Shown: positions 48,901 through 56,425 of the stretch, piece by piece
Numbering within the stretch: the stretch's first letter is position 1
How the letters are laid out: every line of letters starts with the position of its first letter
Source of the DNA: Stramonita haemastoma
Taxonomy: Eukaryota; Mollusca; Gastropoda; Neogastropoda; Muricidae
DNA length: 64,000 nt
Direction of reading: 5' to 3'
Assembly (NCBI GenBank): GCA_030674155.1
Contig: CM060335.1
Span: 34,309,781-34,373,780 of the forward strand
Program-made: the position numbers and the translations under genes
Notes under the pieces: generated by a model
Told to the model about the DNA's origin: nothing
Databases searched by the model: none
Seen by the model: the letters and a program-made list of their open reading frames with translations, nothing else

Positions 48901-51900
48901 TTTTTAGTGGTTGTTTTTTGAAAGATACTTTTTCTTTCTTGTTTGTGAAGAAGCTGTGTACTTTTTGTGGCAGCAATTGATTTCACAGCAAGCCCAAGCC
49001 AGAGCCCATGAGAACAAGAGTCCCACTGCAGATCGCAGGAAGTCCAGCACCAGCTCTGATAGGACTGGCGGAAGTCCTAGAAAAGACCATGAGGTAAATG
49101 TATGTTTTGTCTCTGCCCTGTTCGTCATTATCTCCTAAACAGACATGGCTTCTGAAGAGATGGGTTTTTTTTTTTTTTCAGTTTCCCAATCTTCGGAAAA
49201 GTCTGTGCTAGAAATCTCATCTTTCTGTCAGTCTTTTTGTTTAGAAATGCCTTTTTGTTTTTTTTATTATTATTATTCACCTGTCTTTTTTGGGTGGTTT
49301 TTTTTTTTTTTTCATGTAAGCCCAAACCCATATGTTGTGGTCTTTTCCTACCGTGTATGTCATGTTGCCTGTAGGGTTCCATTCTGGTTACTAGGTTGTG
49401 AGATTGTAAACACTGGTATCTAGGCAAAAGATGTCTTATCAAATGTTATTAGCCTTTATGCTCTTGTATATCGGTTTTCTCTTTAAACATTTTGAGGAAT
49501 AACCCAGATACGATTCTCTTGCCATTAAGGAATCCATTGATTAAGATAATACATCCTGATGTGCGTTCTCTTACAGATTAAAGTAGTGATGGTTTTTAAG
49601 AATTGTTCTTAGATTGGCATGCCTGATGACTTTCAGTGCCGCCGCTGTAGTCTAGTGGTTAGGGCGTTGGACTCGTAATCTAAAGCTTGCGGGTTTGATC
49701 CCAGCTTTCAGCTATGGCGTTGTGCCCTTGGAAAAGGCGTTTTACGGCTATTTTCTCACCCCACCCAGGTGTAAAAGGGGTACCTACCTTGTGTTGGGGG
49801 TTAACCCTGCAATAGACTGGCGTCCTATCCAGGGGGGAGTCTATGACTCTCAGTCGCTTAACGCCACAGAAACCGGGATAAGCACCGGCCTGATGAGCCT
49901 TAGGCTCGGGACAGACTTTAACTTAATGACTTTCAGTGACTGCAATGCTAGAATGCAGGAGAGAGAGCTGATGTGGCGTGTATGTGTTGACAGGCAAGTG
50001 AAGGAGAGCAGTCAAGGCCTGGTGTACACAGTCAGGATAGCGTGGTGTCCAGCTCTGGCATTCCCTTGACAGAAAAAGAAGCACGCATGTTGGGTAAGTC
50101 TGTGTTGATTTGGAGAGACCAGAAAGTTTCAGTTCTCTCTCTGAATTTTGAAAACAAAACTAGCTGGAAAAACCCCCATCAGAATTGTGTGTATTGTTGT
50201 CATTCATATATTGGCTTGCATCAGGACATAATGCAGTCATACTTAGGAAGTAAGACTCAAACTCAAACTCAAACGTTTACTGTCAGGCCCTTGGCCCACA
50301 ACAGGAGACAACATTTCAAAAACAAAATTCACATATTCATTCACACAAGAATTCATAAAGCATCAGAACTGGAAAAGTTATTTCAAAGTGTGACAACATA
50401 ATATCCTTTTTTATCCTGATAATATCTCTCGCCTCTGGAAAGCTTTATATAGATATACAGCTAGATTTTTTACAACAGTTTCTTTTCTTGATGTTAACAG
50501 TAAAGTCATTCGAAAGGCACACGGATCATTATAATATTTTGATGGAATCAATTCTTCTCTCAAATCTAAATAAGCTGGGCAAACAAGTACAAAGTGTTTT
50601 TCATCTTCAACACCAGATTTACAAAGTGCACAAATTCTGTGTAAGTCACTGCCACCTGAATATCTTAATGCATGAACAAAAATCGAAGATACACCCAATC
50701 TAAACTTAGTAAGGATACGCTTTATGTGCGTGTTCATGTCGAGAGCTAGATATGGTTCAAGTTCACAATTATGTTTAAATGTCCTATACATAGTGTATCT
50801 TTCTTTACTGGAAATACGGTCATGCCAGTTTTGCATTTTGCAGTCTATTAACCTTTGCTTTAAGCTCTGCAAGAAAACGTCAATGTGCTCAACACCTTGC
50901 ATAAACCATACATGACCATATCCATATGATAACAGGAATTCACGGATTTTCGTGGCCCAAGTTTTCTTCCCTTTCAAATCTAAATGATACAACATGATAT
51001 AAGTTTTATATGGCAATCGGTTTGAATCCATTCTCGTAAGTTTTAGCCAATATTTAATACAACGAATATGGCACCTGATTGTTAAACAATATCTTCCAGT
51101 TTCACCATATATTAAATCATTTGGTGTGCGCTGATCTATTTTCAGGTATCTCTTAAGAGCAAAAGTATGTACTTTTTCTGTTAACAAACTTTCATTTCTA
51201 ATACCCCAAACTTCAGATCCGTAGGACACAATAGATACTTAGGAAGTAAGAATTACCCAGAATGATGAAACTATAAGGTTATACTATGTTGTGTGGTTCT
51301 TTCAAAATATCATCAGATTTGATATACCTAATGAGTCTTTTTAGAGTTCAGCCTGGCACTTGGCCTTCAGAATAAGATGGATCATGAAAGTGATTATGTC
51401 AGCTATCTCCACTCATTTCTGTCCACCTTCTCTAATTAGAGCCGCCACTGTAGTCTGGTGGTTAGGGCGTTGGACTCGTAATCTAAAGGTTGCGGGTTCG
51501 ATCCCAGCTTTCGGCTATGGCGTTGTGCCCTTGGAAAAGGCACTTTACGGCTATTTTCTCACCCCACCCAGGTGTAAAAGGGGTACCAACCTTGTGTTGG
51601 GGGTTAACCCTGTGATAGACTGGCGCCCTATCTAGGGGGGAGTCTATGACTCTCAGTCGCTTAACACCACAGAAACCAGGATAAGCATCGGCCTGATGAG
51701 CCTTAGGCTCGGGACAGACTTTAACTCTCTAATTAGAGCATTCAGGAAATGGACTGTGTATAACTTTGGTCTGTGTCAAGCACTGTTTCTTCCAGCAGGG
51801 AACAATATACAGCAGACATAATAGTTACGTAGATGTCCTGCATTTTTACTTTTTACATCATTTTGGTTTGTAGATCCTCTTTTGAAGTGTCATTTTCTCA

Positions 51901-52241
51901 ACATTTGCATCATAATCTCATTGTTAGGTTTCTTTGTAATGCACTCCAGTGTCTTTAGTTTTGGCTGAATATCATGAGTGACTAAGATTAGCGCTTATCA
52001 GTGTGTGTGTGTGTGTGTGTGTGCAGGTCTCATATGCTGTTTCCTCAATGTTCACCCAAGAGGAGCCACTGTGGATTACTTGTGGTCGTACCTCAGCCAG
52101 TTTGTGCAGAAGATCAGGCCACGAGAGATTGAAGATCTCCTAGATCGTTTTCCGAACCTTTTTCAACAGGAGCTGGTAGGGGTAGGGGCTACATTGGAGC
52201 GACGATGGTGCTTCATTGGCTTTAAGAAAGAAACTGTTTAG
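35324..52241 (+). CDS. ENOX: Ecto-NOX disulfide-thiol exchanger (ENOX1/ENOX2 orthologue)
   Basis: Cell-surface NADH/hydroquinone oxidase and protein disulfide-thiol exchanger. Twelve coding exons: 35324-35423, 36455-36786, 37456-37607, 38184-38390, 39216-39448, 40099-40310, 43864-43970, 47209-47344, 48070-48266, 48974-49093, 49994-50093, 52027-52241. Order: Met/Gly/Pro-rich N-terminus; EVITLNSCVLYPPHP; RRM with TAFVGGLPENIT (RNP2) and KNFAHIRF (RNP1); an ENOX-specific helical region (ANLFYSLIQSSNSHVRRLV; WDHFTKAQRKNID); acidic EMEMDMSDTETED; coiled coil with SLKEENDSLKCQLEAY; and C-terminal FLNVHPRGATVDYLWSYL and GVGATLERRW. Human ENOX1/2 show the same blocks in order; a single invertebrate gene ancestral to both is likely. 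Four single-base gaps (two in exon 3, one each in exons 5 and 6) break the frame but not the phase pattern once restored. Confidence 0.92.
36043..36130. repeat. (GA)n microsatellite, ENOX intron 1
   Basis: Nearly pure GA tract with one ATGAG interruption at about 36070. The rest of intron 1 (35424-36454) is AT-rich and unrecognised. Confidence 0.9.
36455..36786 (+). CDS. ENOX: ENOX exon 2 (Met/Gly/Pro-rich low complexity)
   Basis: Ala-rich start, then repeated GGMPNMSTG, NMGANMG and GPMGPMGPMGP units. Human ENOX has a looser Met/Pro-rich region here; the tandem GPM expansion seems lineage-specific. Acceptor TTTACAG, donor GTATGT. Confidence 0.82.
36830..36937. repeat. (GT)n(GA)n microsatellite just after the ENOX exon 2 donor
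   Basis: GT then GA tracts begin 45 bp past the exon 2 donor. Continuous ORFs from exon 2 into it are read-through artefacts. Confidence 0.85.
37456..37607 (+). CDS. ENOX: ENOX exon 3, two apparent 1-bp deletions
   Basis: GPMGPLGMMGLGLM and MTMGLMGHGPMGPP lie in different frames, broken at 37505-37507. The entry phase also needs one more base at the 5' edge. With two extra bases (154 nt) both junction phases close. It ends with EVITLNSCVLYPPHP. Confidence 0.8.
38184..38390 (+). CDS. ENOX: ENOX exon 4 (RRM)
   Basis: RERPPGCRTAFVGGLPENIT through KKNFAHIRFIKPESV to MYLSG; both RNP motifs are here. Acceptor TCCCACAG, donor GTAAGA, phase 1/1. Confidence 0.95.
39216..39448 (+). CDS. ENOX: ENOX exon 5, one apparent 1-bp deletion
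   Basis: Ends the RRM (YRMKIGNKDDKSNTGRIHVD), then an Arg/Gln/Glu-rich helix and VPSPPPVAP. The next codons continue in another frame (TIYDGNALLDVIK). The break is at about 39408-39412; one added base makes phase 1 at donor GTAACT. Confidence 0.88.
40099..40310 (+). CDS. ENOX: ENOX exon 6, one apparent 1-bp deletion
   Basis: DSGFMKACQQLV then, in a shifted frame, WLNRGSVDKRSANLFYSLIQ. The break is at about 40136-40141 (GGTGACTGG). One added base restores the ENOX sequence and the phase 1 donor GTAAGT. Confidence 0.9.
40405..40570. repeat. Minisatellite, about 40-bp unit, ENOX intron 6
   Basis: TGTACTACTACAAAGTCTAA recurs with variation four times. The following intron to 43863 is otherwise unrecognised apart from a C-rich run at about 41425-41443. 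Confidence 0.75.
43864..43970 (+). CDS. ENOX: ENOX exon 7
   Basis: GQIESVFTASLKQRNWDHFT and KAQRKNIDTWFKLVK, very close to vertebrate ENOX. Acceptor TTTCTCAAG, donor GTGAGA, phase 0. Confidence 0.93.
44807..45119 (-). mobile_element. Thr-tRNA-type SINE, copy 4, with TSD
   Basis: Element 44817-45109, flanked by ATATTTCACA at 44807-44816 and 45110-45119. The most diverged copy of the group (for example GTCTTATCGC, GCGGTGGC). In ENOX intron 7. Confidence 0.88.
46800..47195. repeat. Diverged tandem repeat ahead of ENOX exon 8
   Basis: Recurring GTGTGTTCACATGTACACAG / AATGACAACCTGCAG / GTCAATGGTAAGTCTGCCAG modules of roughly 85 bp, about four to five degenerate units, ending 14 bp before the exon 8 acceptor. 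Confidence 0.7.
47209..47344 (+). CDS. ENOX: ENOX exon 8 (acidic region and basic patch)
   Basis: EIRQAQQAQFLNERSEMEMD, then MSDTETEDKEPSPKKKRK. It corresponds to the EEMEMSDDE region of human ENOX, reported as the quinone/drug-site neighbourhood. Acceptor TTTTACAG; a diverged minisatellite precedes it. Confidence 0.9.
47400..47660 (-). repeat. SINE tail fragment, CA/GT tract and C17 run
   Basis: 47405-47550 resembles the reverse complement of the GGAGCTCTAG and ATCCCTGAAG SINE tail; GT and CA tracts follow, and C17 at 47636-47652. In ENOX intron 8. Confidence 0.5.
48070..48266 (+). CDS. ENOX: ENOX exon 9 (coiled coil)
   Basis: SLKEENDSLKCQLEAYVNEA then a Gln/Glu/Lys-rich heptad region ending GMQQ; matches human ALKEENDSLRWQLDAYRNE. 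Donor GTAGCC. Confidence 0.93.
48974..49093 (+). CDS. ENOX: ENOX exon 10 (Ser/Arg-rich linker)
   Basis: QLISQQAQARAHENKSPTAD followed by RRKSSTSSDRTGGSPRKDHE. Poorly conserved linker, supported by open frame, splice sites and phase 0/0. Confidence 0.75.
49626..49938 (+). mobile_element. Thr-tRNA-type SINE, copy 5, with TSD
   Basis: Element 49639-49925, flanked by ATGACTTTCAGTG at 49626-49638 and 49926-49938. Sense copy in ENOX intron 10, ending 68 bp before exon 11. Confidence 0.9.
49994..50093 (+). CDS. ENOX: ENOX exon 11
   Basis: Ser-rich start, then SGIPLTEKEARMLG, aligning with the human SEKEALLIG block before the C-terminal domain. Acceptor TTGACAG, donor GTAAGT, phase 1. Confidence 0.85.
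50239..51251 (-). mobile_element. 5'-truncated LINE related to the 12.6-18.1 kb element, with 17-bp TSD
   Basis: Element 50256-51234, flanked by ATACTTAGGAAGTAAGA at 50239-50255 and 51235-51251. An open frame of 272 codons (51229-50411) covers the ORF2 C-terminus: RTPNDLIYGETGRY, SLKQRLIDCKMQNWHD and a C-x2-C...H...C knuckle. By eye about half of the residues match the first LINE, so it is a sister family. The 3' tail is (TTTGAG)n. In ENOX intron 11, antisense. Confidence 0.92.
50411..51229 (-). pseudogene. LINE ORF2 C-terminal fragment (5'-truncated)
   Basis: Starts within the region after RT motif E (SYGSEVWG) and reads intact to a stop after the CCHC knuckle and YNDPCAFR. The reverse transcriptase core and endonuclease are missing because of 5' truncation, so it is dead on arrival. 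Confidence 0.88.
51430..51738 (+). mobile_element. Thr-tRNA-type SINE, copy 6, with palindromic TSD
   Basis: Element 51442-51726, flanked by CTCTAATTAGAG at 51430-51441 and 51727-51738; this target is a perfect 12-bp palindrome. Sense, ENOX intron 11, 300 bp before the last exon. Confidence 0.9.
52027..52241 (+). CDS. ENOX: ENOX terminal exon
   Basis: FLNVHPRGATVDYLWSYLSQ, EIEDLLDRFPNLFQQE, GVGATLERRWCFIGFK and stop TAG at 52239-52241. The acceptor CAG follows a GT microsatellite that serves as a poor polypyrimidine tract. The last 38 bases are the founder of the 52-bp repeat downstream. Confidence 0.95.
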
Positions 52242-52500
52242 CACCAAAGAACAATGATGGTGTTTCATTGGCTATAAGAAAGATACTGTTTAGCATCAAA
52301 GAACAATGATGGTGTTTCATTGACTATAAGAAAGATGCTGTTTAGCACCAAAGAACAATGATGGTGTTTCATTGACTATAAGAAAGATACTGTTTAGCAC
52401 CAAAGAACAATGATGGCGTTTCTTTGGCTTAAGAAAGATACTGTTTAGGAACAGTGATGGTGTTTCATTGGCTACAAGAAAGAAATGGTTAATCCCGTTG
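52204..52500. repeat. 52-bp minisatellite seeded by the ENOX stop-codon region
   Basis: Units start with GATGGTG at 52204, 52256, 52308, 52360 and 52412 (exactly 52 bp apart) and at 52456 (8-bp deletion). Unit 1 contains the last 12 codons and TAG of ENOX plus 14 bp of 3' UTR. Confidence 0.92.
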
Positions 52501-52506
52501 ATCAAC

Positions 52507-52745
52507 AGTGGTGTTTCATAGGCAGTGTGGTAGGTAAATACCATCAAGTGGTGATTGTGGCCTATAGCCATGGTACGACAGTGGTGTTTCATAGCCAGAG
52601 TGATAGGTAAATACCATCAAGTGATGATTGTGGCCTATAGCCATGGTATGACAGTGGTGTTTCATAGCCAGAGTGATAGGTAAATACCATCAAGTGGTGA
52701 TTGTGGCCTATAGCCATGGTACGACAGTGGTGTTTCATGGGTAGT
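52507..52745. repeat. 73-bp tandem repeat in the ENOX 3' UTR region
   Basis: AGTGGTGTTTCATAG/GCC starts at 52507, 52580, 52653 and 52726, exactly 73 bp apart. Each unit begins with the same GTGGTGTTTCAT as the 52-bp unit, so it probably evolved from it. Confidence 0.9.
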
Positions 52746-53340
52746 GTGAGAGAGAAATTAATGCCAGGAACTATGATGGTGGTTTATTGGCTGTAAGCAA
52801 CAGTTAAATGGTGGAGATCTATGGTGGAGATCTACTATGGTGGAGATGACTGTTAGCTACAGTAAATGCCATGGAGTGTAATGTGGAAAGAAAAAAGTAA
52901 GACCTTTTGCCATGGAGTGATGACTGTTTTATTGGCTGTAACAGATGGTTTAATGCCTTGGAGCAACCATGGTGTTTTGTTGGTTGAGAAAAGAAACCAG
53001 TTTAAACGCCATGGGTTGACAGTATTGCATTAATACTAAATAGCCGCAAGATTTTTTCTTTTAAAAAGTTTTTGTGAAGCTCAAACCCCTGGAGTTCACA
53101 GAAACAACAAACATGGGCTGCAATAAACTTGACTCGCACAATCACTGCAAAATCCGAAGCACCATTGCCTAATAACCACAAAATTGTGGACCAGGTTTCC
53201 TTTCAATTAAGAAGACAGTTGAATGTCATGGAGTGACAGTGATGTTTCATGGACTTTTAACTGTATTAAATTAAAGAAAAAGAATGCTATGGGGTGCTGA
53301 TAGTGCATTCTTGTCTATATGGAGACTCTTTTAATGCCAT
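52746..53340. repeat. Decayed tail of the ENOX 3' UTR repeats
   Basis: Fragments such as ATGATGGTGGTTTATTGGCTG, GCCATGGAGTGATGACTG and CAGTGATGTTTCATGG recur irregularly, consistent with older diverged units of the same array. Confidence 0.6.
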
Positions 53341-53863
53341 ATTTTTTTTATCTGTCAGAATCTTCCATGAAGATTCTTCTTGTATTGATTGTAAAGAAGT
53401 TCTGTTTTCCTTTTTTTTTTGGTATGAAGTGGTTGTGATACTTTACCACTCGCTTTCAATCAGCTGGAATTATTTTAAACAAAAGGAATGAAACCTGGTC
53501 CCCATCCCTCCCCATTCATCCAGTGGTGTTTAGACAAATGACTTAATCTAAGTATATTGACTGTGGTGAAAAGACTTGGATGAAGCTGTTTAATTGTTCA
53601 GTACTAATTTGAAATACAGTTTGAATCTGTCCACATGAGGCTTGAGAAAGAAAACGGTAGTGAAAGTGGTGGCTATAATTATGTGCAGAGGCTTTTCTCA
53701 GAGCATCATCATTATTTTCATATGGGATTCTGTCATGTGCAGTGATTCATTTTTGTGTTTGGGCCATGTTGTTTTTGTGGTATTCAAGTGTTACATGTGT
53801 TAACAGTTTTCTCTTCATGTTGCTCACTTTTATTTTATTTTTAGGAGTTTTAACAATGAAAAA

Positions 53864-54385
53864 TATATGTATAAAACAAAAATAAAGAAAATTTCAATTG
53901 AAGTTCTGTTTTGGTTTTCTGGCTTTGTGCTTTTCTCAGAATATGGACAAGAACATTCTGCAGTTGAAATTGCGATAAATTTGTCCAATTTGAAGCATGC
54001 AATCAGTTTAATTTTGATTCTCCTGTCTAAGAGACAAGTATATGTATAAAACAAAAATAAAGAAAATTTCAGTTGAAGTTCTGTTTTGGTTTTCTGGCTT
54101 TGTGCTTTTCTCAGAATATGGACAAGAACATTCTGCAGTTGAAATTGAGATAAATTTGTCCAATTTGAAGCATGCAAGCAGTTTTAATTTTGATTCTCCT
54201 ATCTAAGAGACAAGTATATGTATAAAACAAAAATAAAGAAAATTTCAGTTGAAGTTCTGTTTTGGTTTTCTGCTTTTCTCAGAATATGGATAAGAACATT
54301 TTGCAGTTGAAATTGAGATAAATTTGTCCAATTTGAAGCATGCAAGCAGATTAATTTTGATCGTGCTATCTAAGAGACAAGTACT
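53864..54385. repeat. 175-bp tandem repeat, three copies
   Basis: TATATGTATAAAACAAAAAT starts at 53864, 54039 and 54215; copy 3 has a short deletion near 54271. AATAAA occurs in each unit. Minus-strand ORFs across it are artefacts. Confidence 0.92.
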
Positions 54386-54539
54386 CAAAATCATCATGCT
54401 GTCTCAAGAAATGGGGAATGTCTGGCTTCGAACTAGAGCTCTCTTCTCTCTTCCCTCAGGGTAATCTTTTTGACCGACCTAAGTGACCTATCCACCACTC
54501 TTGCTTCCCTTGGCAAGAGTCACACAGTAGTCCAAGAAG

Positions 54540-55080
54540 GCAGATGGCAGGATAGTTCACCTAACAAGTGAACTGCTAGGTTCTGGGTTCAATTCCCAGC
54601 CTTGCCCTTTCTTCCCAATTTGACGGGAAAATCAGAACTGGATGTCAAATTTTTTGGGAGGAGACTCTAAACCAATTGGACCTGTGTGTTAAGAGACTTG
54701 TGCATATCAAGAGAACCCATGCAGCTGAAAATTGGAAACGGTTGCACACACATAAAAATCATGTTCCTAACAATGTACTGAAAAACAAGAAGGATGGTGA
54801 AGATGTTCACCTGCCTAGCAAGTAAACCGTGAGGTTCTCAATTTGATTCCAGCCTCGCTCTTTCCTCCCAGTTTAACTGGAAAATCAAAGTCAAAATCCT
54901 TTGGATGAGGCTAAAAGCCATGGCCTTGTGTGTGAAAGCATGCAAAACATCTTGCACACACATTAAAAACCTTGTACTGCCTTTTGGAAGAGTAGGCATG
55001 TGTCAGTAGGAAATGGATGACAAAAGTTTAAAAATAATAATGCACACAGGTGTCGTATTTTAGCTGCGTTTATTTTCTTT
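54540..55080 (+). repeat. Two adjacent SINE family B copies
   Basis: Heads at about 54540-54610 (GATGGCAGGATAGTTCACCT; GGTTCAATTCCCAGCC-type box B) and 54790-54860 (AGGATGGTGAAGATGTTCAC). The second has the shared core at 54925-55020 (CATCTTGCACACACATTAAA) and a CACACAGGTGTCGTATTTTA tail. Confidence 0.65.
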
Positions 55081-55467
55081 CGATCCATTGTCATACACCC
55101 CCCCCTCCCACACACACACGCACACTCACACATTTATCTGCACACACATAGATGCATTCACACGCATGCTTGTAGCATAATCTGCACATGTTTTCACATA
55201 CACAAAGACAGTGTTCTAGTAGTAATACACCAGTCTAGTGACCAGCAAGAGGTTCTGGGTTTAATCTAATCTGAAGCTGAACTTCTCCCCAACCCACTTG
55301 TCCTTGAGTGGTTGTCAGAGTGCTAGTATTTCAGATGAGATGATAAATCAAGGTTCTGTGTACAACACGCATTTAGCGCTCATAAAAGAACACATGGTAA
55401 AAAAGAGAGTAACTGATTTTCAAAGGGAAATAATCATACACAGAAAAAAAAGTATGGCGCTTCACTT

Positions 55468-55786
55468 TCAGCAACACACTGTTAAAGTTAAAGTCTGTCC
55501 CGAGCCATAAGGCTCATCAGGCCGGTGCTTATCCCGGTTTCTGTGGCGTTAAGCGACTGAGAGTCATAGACTCCCCCCTGGATAGGACGCCAGTCTATCG
55601 CAGGGTTAACCCCCAACACAAGGTTGGTACCCCTTTTACACCTGGGTGGGGTAGAAAATAGCCGTAAAGTGCCTTTTCCAAGGGCACAACGCCATAGCGG
55701 AATAGCTGGGATCGAACCCGCAACCTTTAGATTACGAGTACAACGCCCTAACCACTAGGCCACAGCGGCGGCTCAGCAACACACTG
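55468..55786 (-). mobile_element. Thr-tRNA-type SINE, copy 7, with TSD
   Basis: Element 55482-55772, flanked by TCAGCAACACACTG at 55468-55481 and 55773-55786. Same subfamily as copy 2. Intergenic between ENOX and NIP7. Confidence 0.92.
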
Positions 55787-56148
55787 TCACATAGTTAATT
55801 AACTAAGCAGCCTAATTTCAGGTACAAGTTTGCCATGACTAAAAGTGGTATACAATACAGTATATACACACTCCTGTTCAACTTGATCCCCCCCTCCCCC
55901 TCCCAAGCTGTGGAAACCCACAACTGAAGCAAAGAAAGATGATGTTTATGACAATCACTGATCAATGTTGGGGTTTACGCTTGTTTCGGCGCCCAAAAAG
56001 AAAAGCACCAAGGCAGTTTGATTTTGTGTGAATGTATGCCCATGTATGTATGTATGAGAGAAGTTCTTGTTCAGATTATACATTTGTCACAAACATCTTG
56101 CAAAGTCTCAAACATCTTGAAAAGTCACAAACATCTTGAGAAGGAAGT
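55787..56148. other. NIP7 3' flank/UTR
   Basis: No gene. It contains a short CACAAACATCTTG-type triplet repeat at 56088-56140, immediately beyond the NIP7 stop codon. Confidence 0.6.
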
Positions 56149-56268
56149 CTATACAAGAGCATCTTCATGCCGAATATATTCGCCAATGTCTGCTTGATGA
56201 AAAACCACTGGTGTCATGGGATCTGTGTGTCGACACCCTTCAGTGGACTTGGCTGCCACTCCAAAACC
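56149..56268 (-). CDS. NIP7: NIP7 terminal exon
   Basis: [18 protein letters not shown] to [13 protein letters not shown] at 56151-56149. Acceptor TTTTGCAG. Confidence 0.95.
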   Translation of the reverse strand, partial: GFGVAAKSTEGCRHTDPMTPVVFHQADIGEYIRHEDALV

Positions 56269-56368
56269 CTGCAAAATAAGGATATCGGTTTGGGTATGTC
56301 CTCACTCTATTACTGTATTAAACTGAAAATTTATGTGAAATTACATGGTTTGGAATGTAAAACACACA

Positions 56369-56425
<57 letters not shown>

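Noticed and set aside
49639..49720. Possible tRNA-Thr (CGT) gene
   Set aside because: The cloverleaf-like part is the SINE head, repeated seven times with a SINE body, TSDs and no terminator in place; not a free-standing tRNA gene.
52317..52592. 91-codon minus-strand ORF with repeated ETPSL segments
   Set aside because: Antisense of the ENOX 52-bp minisatellite.
53830..54177. 115-codon minus-strand ORF with internal repeat
   Set aside because: Product of the 175-bp tandem repeat; no homology recognised.
33266..55510. Repeated ORFs of 65-130 codons with the same protein sequence (ALYGYFLTPPRCKRGTN and its reverse)
   Set aside because: They are translations of the Thr-tRNA-type SINE in seven copies, not a protein family.
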